Shown in pieces: positions 1 through 5,458 of a stretch of 6,627 nucleotides of DNA. The notes under the pieces were generated by a model, which worked only from the letters and a program-made list of their open reading frames with translations, was not told the origin of the DNA and did no database searches. Each line of letters opens with the position of its first letter. Position 1 is the stretch's first letter. Source of the stretch: Candidatus Eiseniibacteriota bacterium (GTDB lineage: Bacteria; Joyebacterota; Joyebacteria; Joyebacterales; Joyebacteraceae); the NCBI GenBank assembly GCA_030610515.1, contig JAUWRQ010000065.1:1-6627 (forward strand), written 5' to 3'. A program made the position numbers and the translations under genes.

Positions 1-1450
1 AGAACGCCCACTCCTCCAGCAGCGGACGGAGGCTCTCCACCACAGACGCGTAGTCCGGTGCAGATGTCTGGTCCTCCGCCACAGGCGCACGTTCGGCCGC
101 CCCACTCTCCAACAGATTCCGAAGCTCCCGCGGGTCCGACACGACGTCGTAGAGCTCCTCCGTGCCGAGAAACGGGGTCTGAACATACTTGTGGCGGCCG
201 GACCTCACGCAACGGGATTTCAGGATGTTGGCCCACCGCGGGTCCGTCTCGACACCGCGCCACGGCTTGGTGGCCTGGCCGAACCGTGGACGCCCGGCGT
301 CACGAGCGTAGTCCGCGTCCGGGGTGATGACCCCCGAAAGGTCGAGCGCCACGCCGTCCACGCCCGACGGAATGCCCACACCGAGGAAGGACAGAATCGT
401 CGGCATCACGTCGATGTTCGCCGCCGGAGCGCCCGACCGCGTCCCACCGGATCTGCCTTCCGGAAGGCGGAAGACGCAGAGTGCGTGCATCACCGATTGG
501 AAGACCGTCGTTCCGTGGTCGAACTCCTCGCCGTGCTCCCAGAGGCTCTCACCGTGATCGGTCGTTACGACGACGAGCGCCTCATCGAGGATCCCTCGCC
601 TCCGAAGCTCGTCGAGCAACCGCCCGCTGTGCTCGTCCGCGTAGGAGATCTCCGAGGCGTACTGGAGAGCGTGCCGCCGCGCTTCTCTCGCGATGCGGTC
701 GGGCGACGTGGCGGTGGCACGAGTGAGCGCCGATATGGGAAGAAGCCCGTTTCTACCTCTGGGATCGTGAAGCGTCTCGTACGGCCATGGCGCCGCGTAC
801 GGGCGATGCGGGTCGAAGTAGTGGGCGAACAGGAAGAGTCTGTCGGGAACTCCGTGCTCATCCAGATATGCGATCGCGGCATCGGTCACGCTCTCGGCGA
901 GCCGCTGGTTCTGGTCGGTCCCGTCGGCGCCGACGAGGACATCGAACTCCTGGTCGTAGTGGTCGAAACCTTGCGCGAAATCGAATCGCTCATCCAGCGC
1001 AAACGAGCCTGCGAATCCGACCGTGTGGAACCCCTCGTCCTTGAGGACCTCCGCGAGCATCTCGTTGTCGCGATTGACCATGAAGCCGTTGCGGGGCGTC
1101 CCGTGGTCGTGAGGGTACTTGCCGGTGAACAGCGTCGTGTGGGAAGCAAGCGTCGTCGGCACGACCGTCATGTAGTCGGTGAAGACTATGGCCTTGGAAG
1201 CGAAAGCGTCCAGGCGCGGCGTCGATGCCTCCGTCGAGCCCATGAACCCGAAGTGGTCGGCTCGAGCGGTGTCGATCGATATGACTATGACGTGCCTGGC
1301 CCCGTTCTCGTACCGGCCGGGGCCGCCACACGACGCGACCGCTACGACCACGAGGGCGATCGCGAGGGGGCGCGCGATGGCACGAGCAGCGCGCAGCGGT
1401 ACCGGGGACCGAGGTGTGTCCGCGGAAACGTGTCTTCCCGGCTCACGCAC
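1..1450 (-). CDS. Sulfatase/alkaline-phosphatase-superfamily lipoprotein hydrolase (3' end outside window)
   Basis: The frame is open from a GTG at 1450 to the left edge: 483 residues and no stop, so the C-terminus is cut off. GGGAGG lies 4 nt before the GTG, and no ATG lies before the hydrophobic segment, so I chose this start. Residues 27-41 are hydrophobic and end in VASC, a lipobox with Cys41, so a lipid-anchored extracytoplasmic protein is likely, although the n-region is unusually long. Family motifs appear in order: ISIDTARAD (metal Asp60) at 57-65, TLASH at 100-104 followed by TTLFTGKYP, FAHYFDPHRPY at 208-218, TTDHGE at 296-301 (metal Asp298, His299), and LYDVVSDP at 433-440, typical of the sulfatase C-terminal subdomain. 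The position that carries Cys/Ser in formylglycine sulfatases appears to be Thr100, so a Thr nucleophile and phospho- or sulfo-ester hydrolysis is more likely than classic sulfatase chemistry. The substrate cannot be read from sequence. Confidence 0.9.
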   Translation of the reverse strand, partial: MREPGRHVSADTPRSPVPLRAARAIARPLAIALVVVAVASCGGPGRYENGARHVIVISIDTARADHFGFMGSTEASTPRLDAFASKAIVFTDYMTVVPTTLASHTTLFTGKYPHDHGTPRNGFMVNRDNEMLAEVLKDEGFHTVGFAGSFALDERFDFAQGFDHYDQEFDVLVGADGTDQNQRLAESVTDAAIAYLDEHGVPDRLFLFAHYFDPHRPYAAPWPYETLHDPRGRNGLLPISALTRATATSPDRIAREARRHALQYASEISYADEHSGRLLDELRRRGILDEALVVVTTDHGESLWEHGEEFDHGTTVFQSVMHALCVFRLPEGRSGGTRSGAPAANIDVMPTILSFLGVGIPSGVDGVALDLSGVITPDADYARDAGRPRFGQATKPWRGVETDPRWANILKSRCVRSGRHKYVQTPFLGTEELYDVVSDPRELRNLLESGAAERAPVAEDQTSAPDYASVVESLRPLLEEWAF

Positions 1451-1470
1451 GCTGCCTCCCTCGTAGCAAC

Positions 1471-1505
1471 GACGGGGCCACCCGATCTCGTCGGACGACC
1501 CCGTC
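1471..1505 (-). terminator. Strong hairpin between the cold-shock gene and the sulfatase-like gene
   Basis: Arms GACGGGGTC and GGCCCCGTC can form 9 bp (one G-U). Inside them CCGA/TCGG forms a 4-bp upper stem around the loop CGAGA. It begins 21 nt after the cold-shock stop codon. On the minus strand the bases after it are GTTGCTACG, with no U-tract, so it is not a classic intrinsic terminator. It may stabilise the 3' end of the cold-shock mRNA or attenuate readthrough into the sulfatase-like gene, which has no obvious promoter of its own in this 76-nt gap. Confidence 0.4.
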
Positions 1506-1526
1506 TGTGATTACTGGAGCGATTCT

Positions 1527-1745
1527 CTACTGCTCTTCCAGCTTGACCACGTTCTCCGCAGACGGGCCCTTGTCGGCCTCAACCACATCGAACTGAACAG
1601 CATCGCCCTCGGCGAGCGTCTTGAACGAATCGCCGCCCTGGATCGCCGAGAAGTGGACGAAGCAGTCCTTCGAACCGTCATCCGGCGTTATGAAGCCGTA
1701 ACCCTTGCTCTCGTCGAACCATTTAACCTTGCCGGTCAGACTCAT
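1527..1745 (-). CDS. Cold-shock domain protein (CspA family)
   Basis: A 72-residue single cold-shock domain, the usual length for the family. It is a small five-stranded OB-fold protein that binds single-stranded RNA or DNA and acts as an RNA chaperone in the cytoplasm. RNP1 is KGYGFI at residues 14-19 and RNP2 is CFVHF at 28-32. The N-terminal [14 protein letters not shown], with Trp9, Tyr16, Phe18, Phe29, His31 and Phe32, supplies the aromatic nucleic-acid-binding face. The ATG at 1745 follows AGGAGAGGAAGATCG, a good ribosome-binding site. The gene is preceded by a long structured leader and a near-consensus promoter about 300 bp upstream, the arrangement known for cold-regulated csp genes, whose leaders act as RNA thermosensors. 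Whether this paralogue is cold-induced cannot be told from its sequence. The family is certain; the paralogue letter is not. Confidence 0.97.
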   Translation of the reverse strand: MSLTGKVKWFDESKGYGFITPDDGSKDCFVHFSAIQGGDSFKTLAEGDAVQFDVVEADKGPSAENVVKLEEQ

Positions 1746-1800
1746 CGATCTTCCTCTCCTGCTGTTGCCGCCGACCGCGGCGAAGCCGCTCTGCCGGCCC

Positions 1801-1823
1801 TGTCTCTGCCGGAAGTCGAGACA
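1801..1823 (-). repeat. Inverted repeat (hairpin) in the cold-shock leader
   Basis: Perfect 6-bp arms TGTCTC and GAGACA around an 11-nt loop, 55 nt upstream of the cold-shock start codon. It could form in the mRNA close to the translation initiation region. No function is known. Confidence 0.5.
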
Positions 1824-1844
1824 TCACCCTCCGGCCGCGTCACT

Positions 1845-1879
1845 TGCGGGCATCCCCGCACCATGCGGGCATCCCCGCA
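1845..1879. repeat. Two tandem copies of a 16-nt self-complementary hairpin unit
   Basis: TGCGGGCATCCCCGCA occurs at 1845-1860 and again, identically, at 1864-1879, a period of 19 nt. Each copy is a perfect 6-bp stem (TGCGGG/CCCGCA) with a 4-nt loop. Because the copies are identical, arm 1 of one can also pair with arm 2 of the other, giving alternative folds. The pair lies about 100-135 nt before the cold-shock start codon, inside the predicted leader. Confidence 0.8.
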
Positions 1880-1919
1880 CCGTATAGGGCGTGCCGTGCG
1901 GTGGGCGGGGCAACCGACG

Positions 1920-1961
1920 CTCGGGTGTCTGCTGCATCAACTCGGGTGTTTGATGCATCAA
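1920..1961. repeat. 21-nt direct repeat, two adjacent copies
   Basis: Units 1920-1940 and 1941-1961 share 19 of 21 bases, with core CTCGGGTGT...TGCATCAA. The second unit contains the perfect 10-bp palindrome TGATGCATCA (1951-1960); the first has TGCTGCATCA instead. The repeat lies directly downstream (in transcript sense) of the terminator-like hairpin. It could be a protein-binding site in DNA or a repeated element in the leader RNA. Nothing in the sequence decides between these. Confidence 0.8.
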
Positions 1962-1964
1962 GAA

Positions 1965-1992
1965 GAGGGACAGGCACGTGAGCCAGTCCCTC
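1965..1992 (-). terminator. Terminator-like hairpin early in the cold-shock leader (candidate attenuator)
   Basis: On the minus strand GAGGGAC pairs with GTCCCTC (7 bp), then a single T-T mismatch, then GGC/GCC (3 bp) around a 6-nt loop. The 3' arm is followed by TTCTT. The stem is GC-rich and the tail is short and imperfect, so it resembles a weak intrinsic terminator. It would end transcripts started at the upstream promoter after about 80 nt. It could be an attenuator for the cold-shock gene or the end of a short independent RNA. Confidence 0.45.
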
Positions 1993-2048
1993 CAGTGAGC
2001 GCTCGGTTACGACCTGACCGCACCGACGTGGCTACGCCTACATGAGGA

Positions 2049-2077
2049 AGTATAGACACGGAGCGCAGGGATGTCAA
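2049..2077 (-). promoter_or_regulatory. Near-consensus sigma-70 promoter for the cold-shock leader
   Basis: On the minus strand, TTGACA (2077-2072), a 17-nt spacer and TATACT (2054-2049). The -35 box is a perfect match and the -10 box matches 5 of 6, with ideal spacing. The expected start is near 2043-2041. No open reading frame begins close downstream on this strand; the first convincing gene is the cold-shock gene about 300 nt away. Confidence 0.8.
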
Positions 2078-2084
2078 ACGGAAA

Positions 2085-2115
2085 GGATGGTCGCTGCGAA
2101 ACCGTCGCACCATCC
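2085..2115 (-). terminator. Probable terminator of the iron-sulfur/thioesterase/propeller operon
   Basis: Perfect 7-bp arms GGATGGT and ACCATCC enclose 17 nt that can form an inner GCGA/TCGC stem. The 3' arm is followed by TTTCCGTTTG, a short U-rich stretch. It lies 36 nt after the propeller gene stop codon and just before the -35 box of the next promoter, a sensible place to separate the two units. The loop is large and the U-tract weak, so efficiency is uncertain. Confidence 0.45.
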
Positions 2116-2150
2116 ACGGCCGCACGCGCAACCCGCGTGATGACATAGCG

Positions 2151-3518
2151 TTACGGCACTATCTGCCCGCTCTCGGGGCGGTCCGCCCAATCGGTCGGGA
2201 AAACCGCGGGCAGCCTCAGAACATCGAAGAGCGAAGCTATGTACACGAACTCCCCTTTGTTCTGCTTGCGGGCGCGCGCGGTGTTCATGTACTTCCAGAC
2301 TGTCTCGCCGTCCGGAGTGATCTCGAAGACTTTCCCGCGGTCCGATTCGGTGATGAGCGTGTTGCCGTTCGGAAGCCGCTGGTTCGAGCCGCACTGGTCC
2401 GAGTAGAAGTCGTCCGGCTCGACTCCACGATGGAACCACACCCCCTCGAGCGTCACCGGGTCGAACTCAATGATCTGCGTGCGCCCATAGTTGCCTCTGT
2501 TGTCGAAGATCATGATGTTGCCGTTGTCGAGGACCGTGGCCTGATGCGGCTTCCTCCAGCGCCCGTCGAAGGACCACACGACCTTACCTGCGTCAAGGTC
2601 GATCACCGCGATCAGGCCGAGTTCGCGGATCGTGATGAGCACGTTTCCCGCGTCGAATCCCGGGATCTTGGACGCGAGTCGTCCGTCCAGGATCTCGACG
2701 GTGTTCGTGTGAAAGATGTCACCGTGCGGCGCGAGCCTGTCCAGAAGATGCGTGTGGTCCGACTTCTCGATGGCTTCAAGCACGGAGACCCGCTCAAGCT
2801 CGTTCCCGTCCGCGTCCAGGACCACCACGAAGTCCTCGAGGATCGGGAGTTCCGAGTGGATGCGCGGGACTATCCTGGCCTTCCGGACCAGAGTGATGAT
2901 GCGGCCGTCGGGGAACACGTCGAGATCGTGGTGGAATCCCGCGAAGCGCGCCCAGATGAGATTCGAGTCCTTGTCGATCTTGACGATTCCTATCCAGTCG
3001 TAGATGCCGATGACGTCGCCATTCTCGAAGAGGTGCGCCCTGCGCCAGAAGCCGCCGCTCTTGACCGACCGGGGCCGTTCCTGTCCCGGCATGGCGTTCC
3101 ACGCATCCACGAAGTCCATCTTCCACTCGTGGAGGATGTTCCCCTTCATGTCCATGAGGATGGCGCCTGCCAGGTGTCCCGACGTGTAGAAGTTGAATCC
3201 GTACCACGCCTTCGACCCATCGTAGACGATGACGCCCGAGTTGGAGGGGACGGGGTCATTGCCGGCGAGGTAGCCTATCGAGAGGAGCCGCTGGAACTCC
3301 TCCCTCTGCTCCTGGGTGAGATCTCCCTCGGCGTCCAGAGGAATCTCCATCCAGTCGCCGCTGTGCCACCGGCCCCCGGGCTCGCCCCAGTCGTCGTCGG
3401 AGACCGCCGCTGAGTCCTGCTCCGCTTCTCTTCCGCCGCACCCGTTGATGAACGACAGAGCGAGTGCGGCAGTAAGGATGGCTAGCAGGACGAACCGGCT
3501 TCCGGGGCGGTGCTCCAT
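2151..3518 (-). CDS. Arylsulfotransferase-like beta-propeller lipoprotein
   Basis: 455 residues. The N-terminus has a basic start, a hydrophobic stretch (residues 9-23) and INGC with Cys27, so it is probably a lipoprotein facing the periplasm or surface. The rest shows repeated propeller-blade motifs such as LFENGDVIGIYD (163-174), HHDLDVFPDGRII (196-208), HQATVLDNGNIMIFDN (325-340) and NQRLPNGNTLITESDRG (379-395). In PAPS-independent arylsulfate sulfotransferase (ASST) of E. coli the active site uses His252, His356, Asn358, Arg374 and the sulfo-accepting His436. Plausible counterparts here are His196/197, His270-Thr-Asn272, Arg298 and His325. This makes transfer of sulfate between aromatic compounds possible, but many family members are uncharacterised. 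It is the last gene of the operon: GAAGGAGGAG precedes its ATG, and it starts 17 nt after the thioesterase-like gene ends. Confidence 0.85.
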   Translation of the reverse strand: MEHRPGSRFVLLAILTAALALSFINGCGGREAEQDSAAVSDDDWGEPGGRWHSGDWMEIPLDAEGDLTQEQREEFQRLLSIGYLAGNDPVPSNSGVIVYDGSKAWYGFNFYTSGHLAGAILMDMKGNILHEWKMDFVDAWNAMPGQERPRSVKSGGFWRRAHLFENGDVIGIYDWIGIVKIDKDSNLIWARFAGFHHDLDVFPDGRIITLVRKARIVPRIHSELPILEDFVVVLDADGNELERVSVLEAIEKSDHTHLLDRLAPHGDIFHTNTVEILDGRLASKIPGFDAGNVLITIRELGLIAVIDLDAGKVVWSFDGRWRKPHQATVLDNGNIMIFDNRGNYGRTQIIEFDPVTLEGVWFHRGVEPDDFYSDQCGSNQRLPNGNTLITESDRGKVFEITPDGETVWKYMNTARARKQNKGEFVYIASLFDVLRLPAVFPTDWADRPESGQIVP

Positions 3519-3535
3519 CGCTTCCAGCTCCTCCT

Positions 3536-4006
3536 TCAGTCCTTCACGAGGTGCTTGGGCATGACGACCGTCACGACCTTGCCGCGAACACAGACCTCGC
3601 CTTCCGCGCTAAGCCACGCCTCCATGACGACCTTCCGGTCTGTGACCTCCGTCGCCCTGGCACGCACCTCGAGGGGCACGCCGATGGGAGTCGGTCTCAG
3701 GTAGTCGACGTTGAGCGACGCCGTCACGAACCGAAGCGGCGGGTCGGAGCCCAGCTCCCTCCCCTGCTTCCGGTACATGGCGGCGGACGCCGTGCCGGTG
3801 CAGTGGCAGTCGATGAGCGACGCCAGCAGGCCTCCGTACACGTAGCCCGGGATGGCCGTGTGATAGGGCTCGGGCGTGAAGACGCAGACCGTCTCGTCGC
3901 CGTCCCAGAAACTCCGTATCTTGTGTCCGTGCTCATTCAGATGCCCGCAGCCGTAGCAGTGGGCAAGCTGGTCCGGGTAGTAGTCCTGAAATGCCTTTTC
4001 GGCCAT
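3536..4006 (-). CDS. Hotdog-fold thioesterase-like protein (PaaI/4HBT type)
   Basis: 156 residues from the ATG at 4006, chosen because AAGGA lies 6 nt upstream. An in-frame GTG at 4021 would add five residues but has no ribosome-binding site. The N-terminal HCYGCGHLNEHG (16-27) matches the CFGCG-x2-N-x-G signature at the start of many PaaI-like hotdog proteins. IPGYVYGGLLASLID (52-66) is the central-helix motif, with Tyr57 where the usual HGG His would be and Asp66 as a candidate catalytic acid. The C-terminal strands (LRFVTASLNVDYLRPTPIG, 91-109) are typical of the fold. Such enzymes hydrolyse acyl-CoA thioesters in the cytoplasm as dimers or tetramers. It is the middle gene of a leftward operon, 40 nt after the iron-sulfur gene. 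The substrate is unknown, and the missing His makes activity less certain. Confidence 0.88.
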   Translation of the reverse strand: MAEKAFQDYYPDQLAHCYGCGHLNEHGHKIRSFWDGDETVCVFTPEPYHTAIPGYVYGGLLASLIDCHCTGTASAAMYRKQGRELGSDPPLRFVTASLNVDYLRPTPIGVPLEVRARATEVTDRKVVMEAWLSAEGEVCVRGKVVTVVMPKHLVKD

Positions 4007-4046
4007 TTCGTGTCCTTTCACATGGTGGCGCAGCGGGCGACCTATA

Positions 4047-5231
4047 CTACTCGATGTCCGAGAGCGCGATGCCGCGCGCGTCCGCTCGCTCTGTCAGCCA
4101 GTCCCTTCGGTCCGCAGGCGGCTCCGGTAGCTCTCCCTCCGGACGCCGCTCCATCATCATGGCATCGAACGAACAGTGCGACACGCACACGCCGCACCCG
4201 ACGCATCTGTCGTAGTCGACAACGCACACGTCCCCGTCGACCGACAGCGCTTCGAACTGACATCGTTCGACGCACGCGACGCACGCCGCGCACGCGTTGG
4301 CGTCCACGACCACGTGGAAGTCGGACCGCGCCACGGCCGTGGGGATGCCGAACTCCTTGACACCGCGGAGAATCCCGCAGCAACACGTGCAGCAGTTGCA
4401 GATGTAGAAGATCTGTCCCTTCTGGTTCATCGTCGAGTGAACGAGTCCCGCGTCGGCGGACTCGCGGAGTATGCGAAGGGACTCTTCCTTCGATATGGGC
4501 CTCGTGACGTCCGAGTCCTCGAAGGCGTTCTCGACGGGCGCGAAGATGAGACAGTTCTCAATCGGACGGTTGCACCCCTTCCCCACGAGCTTCTGCTGGA
4601 CCCTGCAGATGCAGTCCCTGACTCCCCATGACTTGGCGTTCTCGATGTAGTCGGACGCCCGCTCGTAAGGGAAGATCTCGAGATCGACCGGGACCGACTC
4701 GCCCACGGGTATCACGCGATGGAGCGCCGGGCCGCCGTGGGTCATCGTACCGCCCGCGGTCTCCCTGTAGTACTCCTCGAAGAGCGATGCCAGCTCCTCG
4801 TCCATGCGCGGAAGCGACTCCTCGTAGATGCCCACGACGAAGGGCATGAGACCGTAAGCGGCCTCGTCGCCACTCCGCGCCGACCTGACGAGGCCTTTGC
4901 GCGCCATCGCCTCGAGCGCGCTTCGCACCTGATCCTCGTCGACGTTCGACCGAGCTGCGATATCGGCTTTCACCTGCGCTGCGATGTCGACGTTCACGCG
5001 TGCTGCGATGTCGACTTCCACGCGGGCTGCGATGTCGACGTTCACGCGTGCTGCGATCGACGCCGGCGTCTCGGACGACATCCGCATGACGCTCGCGATC
5101 TCCGCCTCTTCCTCGGTGAATAGCTTCGCCAGAAGCCTGAGACCGCTCTCCGCCGGTTCGAAGCCATTAGGGATGGCGTTCAGTCTGTCGGCGAGTTTGC
5201 GATAGACCCCGTCGGCCACCTCGTCCCCCAT
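4047..5231 (-). CDS. Winged-helix-like/ferredoxin iron-sulfur protein, two 4Fe-4S clusters
   Basis: 394 residues. Residues 30-118 look like a winged-helix region (LLAKLFTEEEAEIASVM, later DEDQVRSALEAMARKGLVRSA) interrupted by five octapeptide repeats. The middle has a cysteine set CICR (207-210), Cys220, Cys227, and the dense cluster CNCCTCCC (278-285), which I recall from an uncharacterised ferredoxin-like family. The C-terminus has two CxxCxxCxxxC ferredoxin motifs: Cys314-317-320-324 and Cys343-346-349-353, each expected to hold a 4Fe-4S cluster with help from the other. The unusual Ala/Val residues in CAACVACVERC replace the common glycines. No signal peptide: a cytoplasmic electron-transfer or redox-sensing role is inferred. 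The first gene of the operon. AGGAG sits only one base before the ATG, an unusually short spacing; a GTG at 5219 is the alternative start. Confidence 0.88.
   Translation of the reverse strand: MGDEVADGVYRKLADRLNAIPNGFEPAESGLRLLAKLFTEEEAEIASVMRMSSETPASIAARVNVDIAARVEVDIAARVNVDIAAQVKADIAARSNVDEDQVRSALEAMARKGLVRSARSGDEAAYGLMPFVVGIYEESLPRMDEELASLFEEYYRETAGGTMTHGGPALHRVIPVGESVPVDLEIFPYERASDYIENAKSWGVRDCICRVQQKLVGKGCNRPIENCLIFAPVENAFEDSDVTRPISKEESLRILRESADAGLVHSTMNQKGQIFYICNCCTCCCGILRGVKEFGIPTAVARSDFHVVVDANACAACVACVERCQFEALSVDGDVCVVDYDRCVGCGVCVSHCSFDAMMMERRPEGELPEPPADRRDWLTERADARGIALSDIE
4938..5057 (-). repeat. Coding tandem repeat: five octapeptide units (24-bp period)
   Basis: Residues 59-98 of the iron-sulfur protein read IAARVNVD, IAARVEVD, IAARVNVD, IAAQVKAD, IAARSNVD. 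At DNA level the 24-bp units at 4978-5001 and 5026-5049 are identical, the one between them (5002-5025) differs at 3 positions, and 4954-4977 is more diverged. The unit length keeps the frame. The unit corresponds to helix 2 plus the turn of the helix-turn-helix, which a single-copy homologue would have once before DEDQVRSALEAMA. Confidence 0.92.
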
Positions 5232-5262
5232 TCTCCTGTTCCAGGTCGGATGCCCGTTGTGG

Positions 5263-5280
5263 GGCCTCTCCCGCGAGGCC
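5263..5280 (-). repeat. Hairpin in the leader of the iron-sulfur operon
   Basis: Perfect 6-bp arms GGCCTC and GAGGCC around a 6-nt loop, 31 nt upstream of the iron-sulfur start codon on the minus strand. It would lie in the 5' untranslated region if the promoter at 5331-5303 is used. No downstream U-tract, so not a terminator. Confidence 0.4.
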
Positions 5281-5302
5281 GTCCGTGCACGCGCATCCTC
5301 AC

Positions 5303-5331
5303 ACTCTGTCCTATCGAGCTGTTCGAGTCAA
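5303..5331 (-). promoter_or_regulatory. Candidate promoter for the iron-sulfur operon
   Basis: On the minus strand, TTGACT (5331-5326), 17 nt, then CAGAGT (5308-5303). The -35 box is good (5 of 6) and the spacing ideal, but the -10 box matches only 3 of 6, so it would be weak or activator-dependent. It is about 72 nt upstream of the iron-sulfur start codon and points away from the peptidase promoter. Confidence 0.4.
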
Positions 5332-5333
5332 CC

Positions 5334-5454
5334 GCAAGCCCAGGGCGTTCCGGGAGACGACGGCGGACCGGTCCGCGCCCTCCATCGCAAGCCAAGGGCA
5401 CTCCGGGAGACGACGGCAGACCGGGAGACGATGGCGAACCGGCCGGCGCCCTCC
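5334..5454. repeat. Degenerate direct repeats between the divergent promoters
   Basis: Copy A (5334-5383) and copy B (5387-5454) share GCAAGCC-AGGGC, then CCGGGAGACGAYGGC, then ACCGG-C-GCGCCCTCC. Copy B contains an extra 18-nt internal duplication (5403-5420 and 5421-5438). Copy A contains a perfect 14-bp palindrome GCGGACCGGTCCGC (5363-5376), and the matching part of copy B contains CCGGCCGG (5439-5446). No gene is visible here; the short frames that cross it lack ribosome-binding sites and family signals. Confidence 0.75.
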
Positions 5455-5458
5455 GTTC

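Larger units (their letters stand above)
1746..2043 (-). promoter_or_regulatory. Long structured 5' leader of the cold-shock gene
   Basis: This stretch has no convincing gene. The promoter at 2077-2049 predicts a transcript start near 2043-2041, so the cold-shock mRNA would have an untranslated leader of about 300 nt. Visible elements, in transcript order: a terminator-like hairpin (1992-1965), a 21-nt tandem repeat (1961-1920), two tandem copies of a short hairpin (1879-1845), a TGTCTC/GAGACA hairpin (1823-1801), a GCGGC-TTC-GCCGC hairpin (1790-1778) and the ribosome-binding site. Long leaders that refold with temperature are established for E. coli cspA; the leader role here is inferred from layout. 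Confidence 0.55.

Noticed and set aside
191..1510. A 439-codon plus-strand open frame
   Set aside because: It is antisense to the sulfatase-like gene, whose minus-strand translation shows consistent family motifs. The plus frame is low-complexity, Arg/Val-rich, without a ribosome-binding site: a high-GC shadow.
1881..1916. A second csp promoter with TATACG (1886-1881) as -10
   Set aside because: The only TTG-like -35 (TTGCCC) is 21 nt away, too far, and the hexamers at 17-18 nt are GC-only. The upstream promoter at 2077-2049 is far better.
1845..1961. CRISPR-like array from the short repeats
   Set aside because: Only two copies of each unit, directly adjacent, with no unique spacers and no cas genes.
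1653..2045. A plus-strand frame across the cold-shock leader with a small internal repeat (GCLLHQ/GCLMHQ)
   Set aside because: It starts inside the antisense of the cold-shock gene with no ribosome-binding site. The peptide repeat is just the 21-nt DNA repeat read through in frame.
2430..3413. A 327-codon plus-strand open frame
   Set aside because: Antisense shadow of the ASST-like gene; no recognisable domain and biased composition.
4021..4023. ATG on the minus strand just upstream of the thioesterase-like gene
   Set aside because: It is followed at once by TGA in its frame; the gene start is better placed at 4006 with AAGGA upstream.
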